The notes under the pieces: model-generated
The model's input: the letters and a program-made list of their open reading frames with translations, nothing else
Told to the model about the DNA's origin: nothing
The model's database searches: none
Shown: positions 1-10,552 of the stretch, in pieces
Layout: each line of letters begins with the position of its first letter
How positions within the stretch are numbered: position 1 is the first letter of the stretch
DNA from: Dactylorhiza incarnata
Lineage: Eukaryota > Streptophyta > Magnoliopsida > Asparagales > Orchidaceae
Direction of reading: 5' to 3'
Assembly: GCA_033032865.1 (NCBI GenBank)
Contig: JAWHQI010000228.1
Location: 1,960,501 to 2,024,500 of the forward strand
DNA length: 64,000 nucleotides
Program-made: the position numbers and the translations under genes

Positions 1-466
1 TAATGATAATTAATAATTATAATAGAATAATTATAATTATTATTTATCTAAATACAGACCAAAATAAAAATAAACATGATAATGATATTTAATAATTATA
101 ATTGAAAAATTAAAATTTAATATTCCTTGCGGCGATGGCGTTCTTCAAAAGGGGCGGCGATGGCGTGCACCATATTTGTCGTTGCGGCATCGACTCTCAT
201 AATATTGAAATGTGATGTTGCGGCGGCGATGACGTTGAAAGTAGTGCGTTCTTGCGCCGCGATGCCATAAGTATTTCGATGGAGAGGCCGCAAGATCTTC
301 ATCAAATGTGCCCAACGGTGGTAGCGTTTTCTTGCGGCGATGATGATGATAGTAGTGTGTTCTTGCGCCGCGACGCCGTAAGTATTTCAATGGCGAAGCC
401 GCAAGATCTTCATCCAATGTGCCGGCTCCATCTTCAGCTACATGTCGGGGGATGTCACCGCCATCA
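1..466 (-). repeat. RE1 3' LTR (truncated by window edge)
   Basis: It matches 4085-4550 of the 5' LTR with scattered substitutions and ends at ccatca (TGATGG on the sense strand). The purine-rich stretch at 467-480 (sense CGAGCGGGGGAGGAT) sits where the polypurine tract should be. The stretch 130-420 is an imperfect internal repeat rich in GGCGATG and 'ttgcggc' units. The open frames on both strands here are by-products of that repeat. Confidence 0.9.
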
Positions 467-480
467 ATCCTCCCCCGCTC
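467..480 (-). other. RE1 polypurine tract
   Basis: The sense strand reads CGGGGGAGGAT directly before the LTR start TGATGG at 466. Position and composition fit a plus-strand primer for reverse transcription. Confidence 0.7.
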
Positions 481-489
481 GAAATAACT

Positions 490-1300
490 CATCACCGATG
501 AGTTGACTTGAATGTGTGGGCGCAGAAAGTCATCCACAAGTGCCACCTCCGATTCAAGTACCCAAGAGTCACCCGAGGTGGGATGATCATGCCACCGAGT
601 CCAGAAGCCACGAATGTCACCATGTGCGGGTGGAATCACCTCAACCTGTATATTCCTGTCAAGCAAAAAGTCGGTCTTGGGGACCCTTGGAGAAGCATTA
701 GACAAAGATGGAGAAAATGCTACAACATCAAAAGACAACATACCTCCAATGGAACCCGAAGGAAAGAGCGTTCCAGTGATAAACTCACCCCCAACCCGTT
801 AGAATATTTAGTGGAAATGATAAACGGAGAGGCAGACATTTCCAGTGGTGGAGAAACATATGGTATTAAATAAGAAACATGAAAAATAAGGGATATACCC
901 CCATCCGTAGGTAACTTCAAATGACAAATGTTTTCTCCTAATATTTTTAAAATTCGAGAAGGTCCAGCTCTCTGACTCGCTAATTTCTCTAAAGAGCCCG
1001 AAGACAACCGTTCAGGGATGAGAGGCACCACGTCCAAATCACCAATTTCAAAGCGAGATGCCCTTCTATGTATGTTAGCATTAAATTGATAAGATGAATA
1101 TTACGTGGCTAACGATTCATTAATGTGCATAGGTAAAATATGAACATGAGAGGCAAAGTCTTGGGCTAATTGACTTGACTTAAATGATGGAGGTAACGAA
1201 ATCAAATCAAGTGGCGCCGGTGTCTTATATACCTGCACAATTTCATTCGGCGCTAGACTGGTAAATTTATTTGGTGGTTCGTTAGAAACGCGTGGACATG
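490..1300 (-). pseudogene. RE1 integrase C-terminus and chromodomain (degenerate)
   Basis: The minus strand shows the linker and chromodomain that close a chromovirus pol gene. Around 1280-1160 is the segment NEPPNKF...APNEIV...PAPLDLISLPPS. From 1037 to about 840 comes RAGPSRILKILGENICHLKLP followed by VFNVSDLVPY-like residues (here FHVSYLIPYV). From about 660 to 505 is a chromodomain-like stretch with the W-x-x-HPTSGDSWV core, the counterpart of 'VRWKGRPTSDDTWI'. Several frameshifts and stops break the frame, so this is not a working gene. In the family the chromodomain tethers the integration complex to chromatin. The catalytic core is missing: sequence jumps from the protease (ending near 1282) straight to this C-terminal part. 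Confidence 0.7.
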
Positions 1301-2511
1301 TGAGAGTCTTTAATTATTTTGTAAGTGAGAGCGTGCAAACGTGACCTAGAAAACGTGTTCTCCACTAACATAGTAGTCTTATTAAAATCACCAAGAAAAG
1401 AGTCACGAACACACTCCTTACGCTCAAACAAACTTAGCGCGGTATTCAAAACGATTTGCTTACCATGAAAGTTTAACGCATAAATAATAGTTTTTTCAAC
1501 AATTGTCATATTAAGATCATAAAACCATGGACGTCCAAGCAACACATGGCAAGCGGCCATCAAATTCTCACAATACTTCGGACAAGTCATAACCAGTTCG
1601 TGTCCAATATTATAATCCGCCAATGGTATCAACGGTTCAGGAGGGAAGGTCGGTGAAATCGAATGAATCGGGCCCGGTAGAGAAATTAAATTGGATGATT
1701 TTTTCTTTAACGGTGGCAACCTCAAAACAAGTTCCTCCGGGTTTGCATCATCTAAGTCTTCCAAAAGTGTCTTTCCCTCGCTAGCCAAATCTTCCAATGC
1801 ACTAGGAGCGTCGTCTGAATCTGAATCAATAGACAATTTTAAAACTGGATCAGAGGGGAGATCATCATCCATATCACTAGGGTAACCTACCTCCTCATCA
1901 TCGCTATGATCTTCCTGAATAATGACATCGCCGTCAGCGGTCGGCGCAATCAACGTCACTAACTAAGAAATTTCAGAAAAGTCAACAACTAGATCAGAAC
2001 ATTTTGGAGGAGACTTTACTAAGACCGAGGTCGCTGACGAAGCAGGGCACTCGACAGTATGGAGGTCAAACATGCCCCCCGCATCATGTATAACATTTGT
2101 GGGATGACCCTCACATACCAGAATACTCTCACCGCGCGGGTTCATGGCATCCCTAACTGTGATGGCTACTGAGTTCGAGTCAGCAGACCGGAACGTGTCC
2201 TTATCTCTCAGGGATAAAGAGGGGGAAGGTCCTAAGATGGCCTTTCCCTTCTCAAACGAACGAGTCTTAGACTTGTGAGCAAGGTGCTTCTCAATTTCCA
2301 GCGCGACGTTATAACAGGTGTCTAGGTCAGTGTGACAGTAGCGGATGAGTTTACCTTGAATGTCGGGATTGAGCCCCCTACGAAACTGTAAGAGGGTGAT
2401 ATCAGGCATCTCCATAATATCGCACCTAACCATCATGTCCTCAAAAAGGCCCATGTATTCTGCAACTGAATGATTCCTTTGTCTAAGGGAAGCATACACG
2501 TCAGAGGCCAT
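1282..2511 (-). pseudogene. RE1 gag C-terminal part plus aspartic protease region
   Basis: One reading frame is broken only by an in-frame TAG at 1963-1965. Residues from 2511 down resemble the retrotransposon gag family (ASLRQRNHSVAEYMGLFEDMM...LLQFRRGLNPDIQGKLI...LDTCYNVALEIEKHLAHK); the N-terminal half of gag is absent. Downstream an acidic linker (SDDEEVGYPSDMDDDLPSD) leads to LLGRPWFYDLNMTIVEKTI, the conserved end of the plant gypsy protease ('LLGRPWLYD'). The catalytic D-T/S-G triad itself was not found, so a deletion inside the protease is likely. In intact relatives the product is the Gag-protease polyprotein that builds the cytoplasmic particle. This copy looks dead. Confidence 0.75.
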
Positions 2512-2539
2512 ACTCGTAGTGAGGTGAGTGGTAATACGA

Positions 2540-3040
2540 GTCTAAGTGCACAAACATTCTAAGTAGAAAATTTTATAAAATATTAATTTTTTCCGATCTA
2601 ATTACTAGGGTAAGAAAATATTTCTTATTGATGAATTTTTTTCTTTATGCCTAGTAACTAGGATAAAATATTTTTTTGATTTTCTAACAGGAAATAATAT
2701 GTAGAATATTAATTTTTTTTTCCTGAAAAATAAAAGATTTAGGACGCTAAACGCAGACCAGAAATTTTAAGCAGGACAAAATTTTATGAAAGATAATTTT
2801 ATTCCCGCTTAATAACTTGGGTAAGTAAAATACTTTTTTTGATTTCTTACTGAAAAGAATATGGGGAATTTCCAGAATTTTATTTTTTTTATTTTCGCAG
2901 AAAAATAAAAATACTAGGCCGCTATTCGCAGACCGACGAAATTTTATTTTTAAATTTTGAGCGCAAAATCGTGTGAAGATTGTGAGTGTCGGCGTTATAA
3001 GAAAACCTAAGGAATGCGTCAATTAAGAAATTGACACGAA
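2540..3040 (-). other. RE1 leader, AT-rich, no gene
   Basis: AT-rich leader between primer site and gag remnant. It contains two imperfect copies (about 2590-2760 and 2800-2945) of a unit with 'taaaatattttttttgatttctaa' and 'gcagacc'-type words. No open frame is supported. Confidence 0.5.
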
Positions 3041-3056
3041 CCTCGCTTTGATACCA
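3041..3056 (-). other. RE1 primer-binding site, tRNA-iMet type
   Basis: The minus strand reads TGGTATCAAAGCGAGG, close to the usual plant TGGTATCAGAGC site for initiator tRNA-Met. It lies five bases inside the LTR end (TG of the LTR on the plus strand at 3062), which fixes the orientation of RE1. Confidence 0.85.
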
Positions 3057-3061
3057 AATTA

Positions 3062-4550
3062 TGTAGGTCGGCTCATTCGATTCAAGTTATAATGTTATTT
3101 TTTATTATAACGCCTTCCCGGATCCAAATTTCTACGCGGACAATAGCGAATGCAGCCACAAGAATAATTCAGTTTATTCAAATTAACGCTAGCATACGGG
3201 TAGCCACACCGTTCGTGATCGAATAAGGGCTATGGGCCAATATTCTTTCCGGCTCAAAAGGCCCGGTAACGGGTCCGACCAAGCGCGTGTTATACCAAAA
3301 GAGATCCACCCCAAAAAATTACGACTCAAAATTGGTAGCTCTCCCCCAACAAGAAAAAGGAGGTTCGCCAAGCCTCGCGAACTAAGATAAACTTATTAAG
3401 ATAGTCACAAAAAATTAAATTGAGGAAACCACGAGTTTTTTTTATGCTATCAACTTCAACCCCAAGATTTCTCCACCACAAGATCTATCTAGAAATGAAA
3501 TCACACACGGGTAGAAGTTTCGTTACCCCACTCGGAATCGTAGATCCGAGTAATTTTTGGATCCACAAAAATATTGAGCGCTCTTTCCACGAGTCCACCG
3601 GGGATGAGTCAACGATGAGTAGCACGTCCGCCTTCTTCGTTTCACGCCGGTTCCGCAATCCACCGCGACAAACTCCAAGTACCTTGCAAGAGATCTTCAA
3701 GTGGGAGAAAAGAGATGGGCGGCCAAGAGAGAGGAAAGAGAGTTGTACGTGAGAGGGAGAAAGAAGAGAGAGGGGCAGCTAGAGAGAGAAAGCCTAAGAA
3801 AGTAACGTGAGAGGGAGAAGAATCCTTTAGGATTTGCAAAATTCTTTTTTTTTCATTCCATAATCATCTCATTACAATATATGGTCTATTTATAGGCTAC
3901 ACCACTCAATCTTCTCCAAGATATAATTCTAAAATTTGATGGCTCAAAAATAGTCCATCATGAATGCAGAATAAATTATGGATATATGCAACCCAAATCA
4001 AATAACGAAAATAAGGAAATATATAATCCCAAATTAAACAAAATAAACCTCACTAAATGCAGACCAAAATATAAATAAACTTGATAATGATAATTAATAA
4101 TTATAATAGAATAATTATAATTATTATTTATCTAAATACAGACCAAAATAAAAATAAACATGATAATGATATTTAATAATTATAATTGAATAATTATAAT
4201 TTAATATTCCTTGCGGCGATGGCGTTCTTCAAAAGGGGCGGTGATGGCGTGCACCATATTTTTCGTTGCCGCATCGACTATCATAAACTTGAAATGTGAT
4301 GTTGCGGCTGCGATGACGTTGAAAGTAGTGAGTTCTTGCATCGCGACGCCATAAGTATTTCGATGGCGAGGCTGCAAGATCTTCATCAAATGTGCCCAAC
4401 GGTGGTAGCGTTTTCTTGCGGCGATGATGATGTTAGTACTGTGTTCTTGTGTCGCGACGCCGTAAGTATTTCGATGGCGAAGCCGCAAAAATCTTCATCC
4501 AATGTGCCGGCTCCATCTTCATCTACATGTCGGGGATGTCGCCGCCATCA
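3062..4550 (-). repeat. RE1 5' LTR
   Basis: 1489 bp, TG...CA ends on either strand (tgtaggtc...ccatca). Sense TATA at 3887-3894 (tatttata on plus strand). Downstream of the TATA on the sense strand is a purine/pyrimidine-rich stretch at 3715-3830. An internal tandem duplication of about 70-75 bp lies at roughly 4055-4205 (units containing 'gcagaccaaaata' and 'aatttataattattattt'-like AT runs). Confidence 0.9.
3887..3894 (-). promoter_or_regulatory. RE1 LTR TATA box
   Basis: Sense TATAAATA inside GGTCTATTTATAG (plus strand), flanked by non-AT sequence. It would start transcription toward the gag side. Confidence 0.6.
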
Positions 4551-6214
4551 CTCCTTGGTCATCATCATATAACAGCTAGATTACAAGAAGTACTCAGAGA
4601 AAAGGATCTGAAATAATCCTTGCAAATCATCACAATCACACTACAACAATTTTTGCCTTTAGCAACACTTTATTCGGCAACATTCAAAAAATGTTGCCTA
4701 AACATTGAATAGAGAACAGTTTATAAATGTTGCCATTAAGTAATAGTTTTAGGCAATATTTGTGACGCAACATGCAATAAATGTTCTCTTATCAATTATT
4801 GAGAACAGTTTCGAAATGTTGTTTTTGTCGACGCACTTTAAGCAACAATTATGCGGTGTTACCTTTTAAAATAATCTTTTGCAACACATTAAAAATGTTC
4901 CTATAGCTTTCTATGACTATTTGCACACCCAAAATATCTATTAACAAACCATAAAGTTATAGTTAAAATTAAACTTAGTCAATCTCGGGTCTCTAAATAG
5001 CCAAATCGGCAAATTTCCACGAATTCTTATTGCACTACAAGGTCTCTAAATAGCCAAATCGGCAAATTTTCACGAATTCTTATTGCACTACAAGAAGAAT
5101 CATCTATAATCATGCATGTTTTAGAATGCTTGAATATTAATTTTACGACATTTTCTATAAAACACATCGAAAGATATTATGTTTTACAATATTTTTATTA
5201 AATCGCAATGAAAAATAATACGTGTTTACGTTTCACTATCACGGACCGAGTTAAAGCTCCACTGAAAAACTGTTGCCTATTCTAAGAATTTAGGCAACAA
5301 TTTTTTATAGTGTTACCTAAATGTATAAAAATTGTTGCCTTAGACATTTGGTAACACGTGTATAGACAACACCCCTATGGCAACAGTTTTCAATTGTAAC
5401 ACTATAAGTCAACAGTTCTAAACTGTTGCAATAGGTCCGCTGAAACACTGTTGCCTACTGTATGAGTTTAGGCAATAGCTTTTTATATAGTGTTGTCTAA
5501 AGGTATGAAAACTGTTGCCTTAGACCTTGGCAACACGCCTATAGAAGACACCCCTATGGCAATAGTTTTCAATGTTTTGGCAACACTTTGCAGTTTTAGA
5601 GAACAGTTTTCACGTGTTGCTAAAGGCCGAAAATGTTGTAGTGTCATAAGCAAGGGTTAATCATCAACAGATCCAGTGAAAGAAAAATAGAAGCTGAAGT
5701 TCTTGAGAAATTGCTTCTGAAGAATTCTGAGAAAAGAATTCTTATCTCCATCTTATTTCTTTCTTCTTCCTTATTCTTCACACTGTAAAAGAGCTTTATT
5801 AATCCCTCTTTCAAAGGATTCAGTCATTCTAAAAGTCTCCTTATCAAAAGACTCAGTGGTTCTAAGAGTCTCCTTATCAAAAGACTCAGTGGTTCTAAGA
5901 GTCTCCTTATCAAAAGACTCAGGCACAGGTTATGCAATCCTACCAGGGAGGTAGAAGAGAGGAGTTCCCACATTTTGGGGAACCTCTATCAAAATCCTTG
6001 TGTCATCTGTGTGTTGATTTTCTGTGCTGTCCCTTCTTCCAATTTTCTGTGATTATTTCTTTTCAGCAATTAGTGTTTACTTTATTCTGTCTTTGGATTG
6101 CTGAATGCATAATACTTAGTATTTTTGTTGTGTGTGCATTATCAGGATAGAAAATATTTAAATATCTATTCACCCCCCTCTAGAGAATACTCATATCACA
6201 CTATGCACTTTCTC
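4551..6214 (+). repeat. Copia-like LTR fragment, copy 1 (with CACTA insertion)
   Basis: Its counterpart is 45580-46237. It contains a three-unit 33-bp tandem repeat (5834-5925, agtctccttatcaaaagact core) and ends with 'ctattcacccccctctagag', a sequence typical of the 3' end of plant copia LTRs. Its left end is cut by RE1. Its right end is fused at about 6214 to an RE8-type gypsy LTR fragment. No coding potential. Copia assignment is by that terminal motif only and is moderate. Confidence 0.55.
4639..5643. mobile_element. Non-autonomous CACTA DNA transposon, 1005 bp
   Basis: It begins CACTACAACAATTTTTGCC and ends in the inverse (GGCCGAAAATGTTGTAGTG), so it has CACTA-type terminal inverted repeats. 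The 3-bp TSD is TCA at 4636-4638 and 5644-5646. The related sequence at 45661-45680 is the unoccupied site with one TCA. Subterminal copies of GGCAACA/TGTTGCC words in both orientations fit transposase-binding repeats. Two internal duplications are visible: 53 bp at 4988-5040/5041-5093 and about 170 bp at roughly 5255-5420/5425-5590. There is no transposase ORF, so it would depend on an En/Spm-type transposase in trans. Confidence 0.93.
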
Positions 6215-7094
6215 GCGGGTTGGTAAGTTGACTCGAGCTCGTGGTGCACTTGAGTGAGGAAACGATGCCAGCACAAAAATAGGTTTGACGAACCATCGAG
6301 AAGACTCGACGGTCTCGACGGATTCAACGAGAGGACTCGATGAATCCATCGAGTAAGACTCGACGATACGTCGAGTAGGTCTCCACGATCATCGAGAGGA
6401 CTCCACGATCGTCGAGAGGACTCGACGGTTCGTCGAGTTGATCTCGATTATCCGTTGAGTGGGTCTCAACGGTCTGTCGAGTTGCTCTACGATCCGTCAA
6501 GTGGGACTCGACGATTCGTCGAGACCACTTGACGAATTCGTCGAGTTTCGGCCCTGTATAGAATTTTCCCGATTCATTTGATGTTTCTGGATGTGTGCCG
6601 ACTAGATAAGAGACTTTTGAGTTGTTTAAAGTCTATGTTATGTCTTGTAATCAAGGTGGTCTTATAGGATAGCAACATGTGGCGGTGTTGTCCAATCCAG
6701 ATCATAGGAAGAACATTAATTTAATCAGATTTTTTTGTTAGTCTTGGACAAGAAACTATCCATAAGAAATAGGAGAAAACACTCAGAACTTCTTCTTCCT
6801 CTTCCTCCATTGACCAAACCAGCCAACCTTTTCCTTAGAAGAACAAAGCTAAGAAGAATAAAGCTAAGGACATGATCAGCGGAGATCACCGCCAACATGC
6901 TGCCAAGAAGACAAACTCGATCCATGGCCGTAAATCAGGTGACTTCCGCTCTCTCTCCAGTGGTGATAAATCTTTAGATCTGATTTAGGAGAGATGTCGG
7001 CTCAAAAGAGCTTGACCTTGGTCAGTTTAATGGAGTTTTCTAGGAAGAGACCACGCTAGAACTTTTGTTCTAGGGCATCGTTCGCCGAAATAAT
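6215..7094 (+). repeat. RE8-type gypsy LTR fragment, copy 1
   Basis: Homologous to 46238-47245 and to 50514-50591 plus 59970-60820. It contains the palindrome minisatellite at 6288-6553, the rest of the U3-like sequence, and a short region reading MPPRRQTRSMA-like that is repeated in all three copies but is not an intact gene. Its left end is fused to copia-like sequence at about 6214; its right end stops at 7094. Confidence 0.7.
6288..6553. repeat. Palindromic minisatellite (CTCGACGATTCGTCGAG)
   Basis: Tandem units of about 20-22 bp, each close to a perfect palindrome CTCGACGA-T/C-TCGTCGAG separated by t/gggt or agga spacers. Homologous arrays are at 46316-46583 and 59972-60270. Confidence 0.85.
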
Positions 7095-7128
7095 AAGAAC
7101 TCAAAGGTGTGTCGATAAGAAGGAAGTC

Positions 7129-8646
7129 TGTTAAAACCGATTTCTCAGTCTCTTATGAAGCTCGGGCCCTCAACGAGTTAAGGGGCATCTGTCCCTTACT
7201 AGTCCCTCGAAAAGAGCAGACCGGAGACTTAGAAATGGACTAAGACCTTAGTCGCAGCGAGGAGGTCCCACCACAAACCCGGAAGATCGTTGAGCGCTTC
7301 CCCTCCCAAGCCTAAGCTGAGACTTGGGCACCTTGGAGAGCTATAGAGTCGAACCAAAGTAACCAAGGAAGAAGAAGAATCTCAGAGATCTGAGACTGGA
7401 ATCCTCTCCCAAGGTGCCCTTTACGGTCTATTTATAGTTTCTTTTTTACTCATGGTCTGTTAATAGCGGGATTCCGCCTTTTGGTTTTACTAAACGCACC
7501 CCAATTTGGCCTGCTAACAGCCAGACTCTGCTGTTTGGAGGGGCTACATATAGACCACCAGGGGCAGAGGAGTAACTCCACCTCTTTAGTCTATGGATGA
7601 GTGGTTTATGAGAGCTTCACTCGCGAGAGAGGTTAATTCGTCGAACGGAAAGATGAGTTCGTCTAACGAGCTTTGTCGAACGGAAAGGTAAGTTCGTCGA
7701 ACAAGTTTCAGCCAACGGAGAACAAAATTCGTCGAACGCTGAGCTGGGTTCAACGATCTCGACAAATGCTCGGCGTTCGTCGAACGCACTTCGGCGTTCT
7801 GCTGAACCCTAAGACTTGGGAAGAATCTCATTCGGTTGCCCTCTCGCGAACAGCCGGCGAGTACCCGGCTCGTCGACCTTCTTGCGAGCAGCCGGCGAGT
7901 ACCTGGCTCACTCGCCTTATTGCGAACAGCCGGCGAGTACCTGGCTCGCTCGCCTTCTTGCGAACAGCCGGTGAGTACCCGGCTCGCTTTCCTTCTTGCG
8001 AGTTGACCCTGAAACTTGGGTTCGCGGGGACACGACTCGCGCCCCTTCCCGCGAGTATCCTTCAATGGCTCTGGTTCGCCTTCTAACCTTCTTTCTCCCT
8101 CTGTTGGATTAAAAGCCCCCTTTGGGCGAGCGACCTGTGAGGACCTCGCTCGCGTTCTCACTGGGAACGTCCATCGACATCGGGGCTCGTGCTCCCTCCT
8201 GCGGATTCTTCCGCTGAGATAAGTGCTCGTCCCAGCGGATCCGCTGGGACGAGATAGAGATAGCCGCTGAGACGGCCGTTGGACTGAGAAGTGAATTCGT
8301 CGAACGGACAGCGGGGTTCGTCGAACTCAGGACTTCGCCGACCGCAGTGCTGGGGTACAAGCGTCGACCGCTGGGCTTGAGTAAAAAGCATCGACCGCTA
8401 TAATAATCTATTCGTCGACCGCTGAGCTGAGGCGGGATCGTCGAGCGAAGCTTAGATTTCGTCGAACGCAGCTTTGAACCTTTTCGTCGAACTCAGAGCG
8501 TCGTTCGTCGAACGCAGGGAGCATATGTCGATTTTGTTCTTTCTCTTATTTTCTGCCTATTAACATATATCCCTCCCGCGAGACTTTTACTTGTTGGTTA
8601 TTCCTCCGTCTTTGTTCACCCACTAGGCGAATATCAGGGTTGTACA
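7129..8646 (-). repeat. RE3 3' LTR
   Basis: 1518 bp; the plus strand begins tgttaaaacc and ends gttgtaca. It carries four units of about 42 bp (7843-8005, core 'gcgaacagccggcgagtacc') and many TTCGTCGAACG words. Sense TATA at 7429-7436. Relative to the 5' LTR it has an extra stretch of about 58 bp near 8040-8105. Confidence 0.93.
7429..7436 (-). promoter_or_regulatory. RE3 LTR TATA box (3' copy; 5' copy at 43883-43890)
   Basis: Sense TATAAATA in both LTRs, in the context ggtctatttatag on the plus strand. The TTCGTCGAACG repeats lie on its upstream side. Confidence 0.6.
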
Positions 8647-8665
8647 CAATCCCCGCTCTTCGCGA
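8647..8665 (-). other. RE3 polypurine tract
   Basis: The sense strand reads CGAAGAGCGGGGATTG directly before the LTR start TGTACAACC, the expected place for the plus-strand primer. Confidence 0.55.
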
Positions 8666-8761
8666 GGCACTTTAGGCTCGCGAAGAATCATCCAACCCCT
8701 GGTATTTGCCGGCCCCTTGGTGACGTGGCGAGAATCTTTCGGTGGGCCCCATGCCCACCAC

Positions 8762-8769
8762 TATAAATA
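8762..8769 (+). promoter_or_regulatory. TATA box of RE3 antisense gene 1
   Basis: TATAAATA 73 bp upstream of the ATG at 8843, on the strand opposite to RE3 gag-pol. It suggests that the antisense gene has its own promoter just inside the 3' LTR. Confidence 0.6.
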
Positions 8770-8842
8770 CCATCCTTCCCGGCCGGCATTCAAACTTGTT
8801 ATTCTTTTCTCCCTTTTCTTACTCGCCGCGAGCGCCAACGCG

Positions 8843-10064
8843 ATGTCTAAAAAAGAGGAAATGTTGGCTCGCCTAAAGGCCTCGCAGGCGGCCCAGAAGG
8901 GAGAATCTGCCGCCATCACTTCCTGGATTTCTCCGAGGCGTTCTCCGCCTCCACCCACCCTCAGAACGGCGAAGGCCGTCCGACGCTTGGCCGGCGAGGG
9001 TGGATCCTCTCCTTCGCTGTACTTCCCCTAGGACGGGCTTGACTCGTAGGTACTATCATCAAGCCTCGCTGGTTTTAATGCTTTACTCTTTCAACCTAAT
9101 TTGTTCTACTAGCAGAACACTCCTCCGGATGATAATGCCTTAGGGAGGTCAACCACAGAGACCCATATCCCATCCACCGGCAGGGCTGACACCCCGCTCT
9201 TGGATGTGAGGGCCCTCGACCTACGGGGCACGCCTTCGCAACGAGGTGAGTGGCTTACCTTGCCTTCCCTCGCACCTCTTGACTCGCCAAATCACGCTCG
9301 CTCCTTATGCAGCATCCCCTGTCGCTGCCTTGGAAGAACAAGTTCCTCCTCCGGCGGATTCGCCTACCCCGCCGAATCAGAACATCATCACACCTGGATT
9401 CAGCATCCTGGGACAGAGGAGCCCCGGAGGGACGCTGATCGCCGAGCCCGGGCTCGGTTCTAGACCCGCGCTCGCTCCCGGTCTGGGTAAGGCCCTTACC
9501 CCTGCCTTTGTTGAAGCGTTCCGAGGCCAGCCAGGCACCTCTCGCCAGCGGCCTAGTACTCAAATTCCTCCACTAGGTTAGACTGTCGCTATTGAGTGTC
9601 ATTTTCCACCTCCTTGCTGATTTTTCCTCCGCAGGTGACCATATGACCCCGCCCACCGAGTCGGAGTCTGGAGCGCTGGAGATATCTCCACCCCCCTCGC
9701 CGAGTCAGGTTGCTGATTTTCTGGGGGATCCCAGTGATCCGGAGCGAATGAAGAGGCGGTTCACCAAATATTCCAGAAACATACCGCCCTGCTGAGGGAT
9801 CTGCATGAACAGAATAGGCTGGATCGGCTCGCTAACGAGGAAAGGTTTGCCTCGATAGAGGACGCGAACACGCGCATCCTTGCCGAGGTGCGGCCGACTG
9901 ATCACGGCGACGCAACCTCCCCCGGGGTGTTCATTGCTCGAATTGACAACTACATGCGGCTGATGAGCCAGGCGAACCGGTCGCTTCGCGAGTATCACTA
10001 CCCGCGAGTCCCCCCTCGCTCTGGTGTCTGGGGTCGCGGTCGCTGGAAGTGGCTGCGATATTAA
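8843..10064 (+). CDS. RE3 antisense gene 1 (aORF1), spliced, unknown function
   Basis: GC-rich open blocks on the strand opposite to pol, linked by plausible introns. Block 1 starts with MSKKEEMLARLKASQAAQKG at 8843. Likely introns are about 9051-9120 (weakly defined), 9246-9312 (GTGAGT...ATGCAG) and 9577-9634 (GTTAGA...CCGCAG). The last block reads ...VHQIFQKHTALLRDLHEQNRLDRLANEERFASIEDANTR... and ends WGRGRWKWLRY* at 10062-10064. The middle is proline-rich. The C-terminal part looks like a short coiled coil. An in-frame TAG at 9029-9031 means the first splice is wrong or the gene is broken. It resembles the uncharacterised antisense ORFs reported for Tat elements; I recognise no catalytic domain. 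A TATA box at 8762 and AT-rich sequence after the stop fit a separate transcription unit. Confidence 0.55.
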
Positions 10065-10445
10065 GGATTCCTTCTTTGCATTTTATTATTTTTCTTCCCC
10101 CTCCCCTTCGTTGGGAGGGGTCGTGAACAATTTTTATAAGCCTGTAATAATGATACTTTGACTCGCTTACGAGCCCTTACTTTCCATGTTTATTATCTTT
10201 TCTTTCGCCTTGCCCGGCTCGCTCATTCATTGATTATGTTTGTGCTTCTATTACTCGCACTCGCGTCCTGCCCTCGCATTTTGCTTCTTATTATTCAACG
10301 CTAGCTCGCCGATGATTAACGGGAGAAAGTTCGACGATGTGTCGACTCGCCGGGAGAGAATAGGACCCCGAGGGGCGAAAGAATGCCGCACGAATCCGCT
10401 ATCCTCAGACACCGACGCTTCGGCTTCTTCCCGCCTTTTTTATTT
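10065..10445 (+). other. Intergenic stretch between the RE3 antisense genes
   Basis: Contains pyrimidine-rich sequence and AT-rich words typical of plant 3' ends (10080-10200), then sequence leading to the second TATA box. No gene supported. Confidence 0.5.
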
Positions 10446-10454
10446 CTATAAATA
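10446..10454 (+). promoter_or_regulatory. TATA box of RE3 antisense gene 2
   Basis: CTATAAATA about 100 bp upstream of the first open block of aORF2, again opposite to pol. Confidence 0.6.
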
Positions 10455-10552
10455 GTCGCCCTTTTTTCTTTTCAACCACCGCATTTACTATTCCTCCTTT
10501 GCGCTCACTCTCTTTCTAACATTCTTGCAAACCTAGCCCGCTCTCGCGGCTT

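Larger units (their letters stand above)
1..4550 (-). mobile_element. RE1: internally deleted Ty3/gypsy chromovirus (partial)
   Basis: LTR retrotransposon read on the minus strand. Its 5' LTR is 3062-4550. The visible part of its 3' LTR is 1-466, which matches 4085-4550 base for base in length; the rest lies beyond the window. The internal part is only about 2.6 kb and holds a gag C-terminal piece, a protease piece and the integrase C-terminus with chromodomain. The protease RT-side end, RT, RNase H and integrase core are absent, so it is a deletion derivative that cannot move alone. A TSD cannot be tested because the left flank is missing. The right flank (4551-4555, ctcct) lies in a copia-like LTR whose intact counterpart is near 45575. 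Confidence 0.85.

Noticed and set aside
145..741. Minus-strand ORF of 198 codons crossing 466
   Set aside because: Only the upstream part (chromodomain-like) is pol-derived. The rest reads through the LTR repeat (HRRRK/GARTHYY units) and is not a protein.
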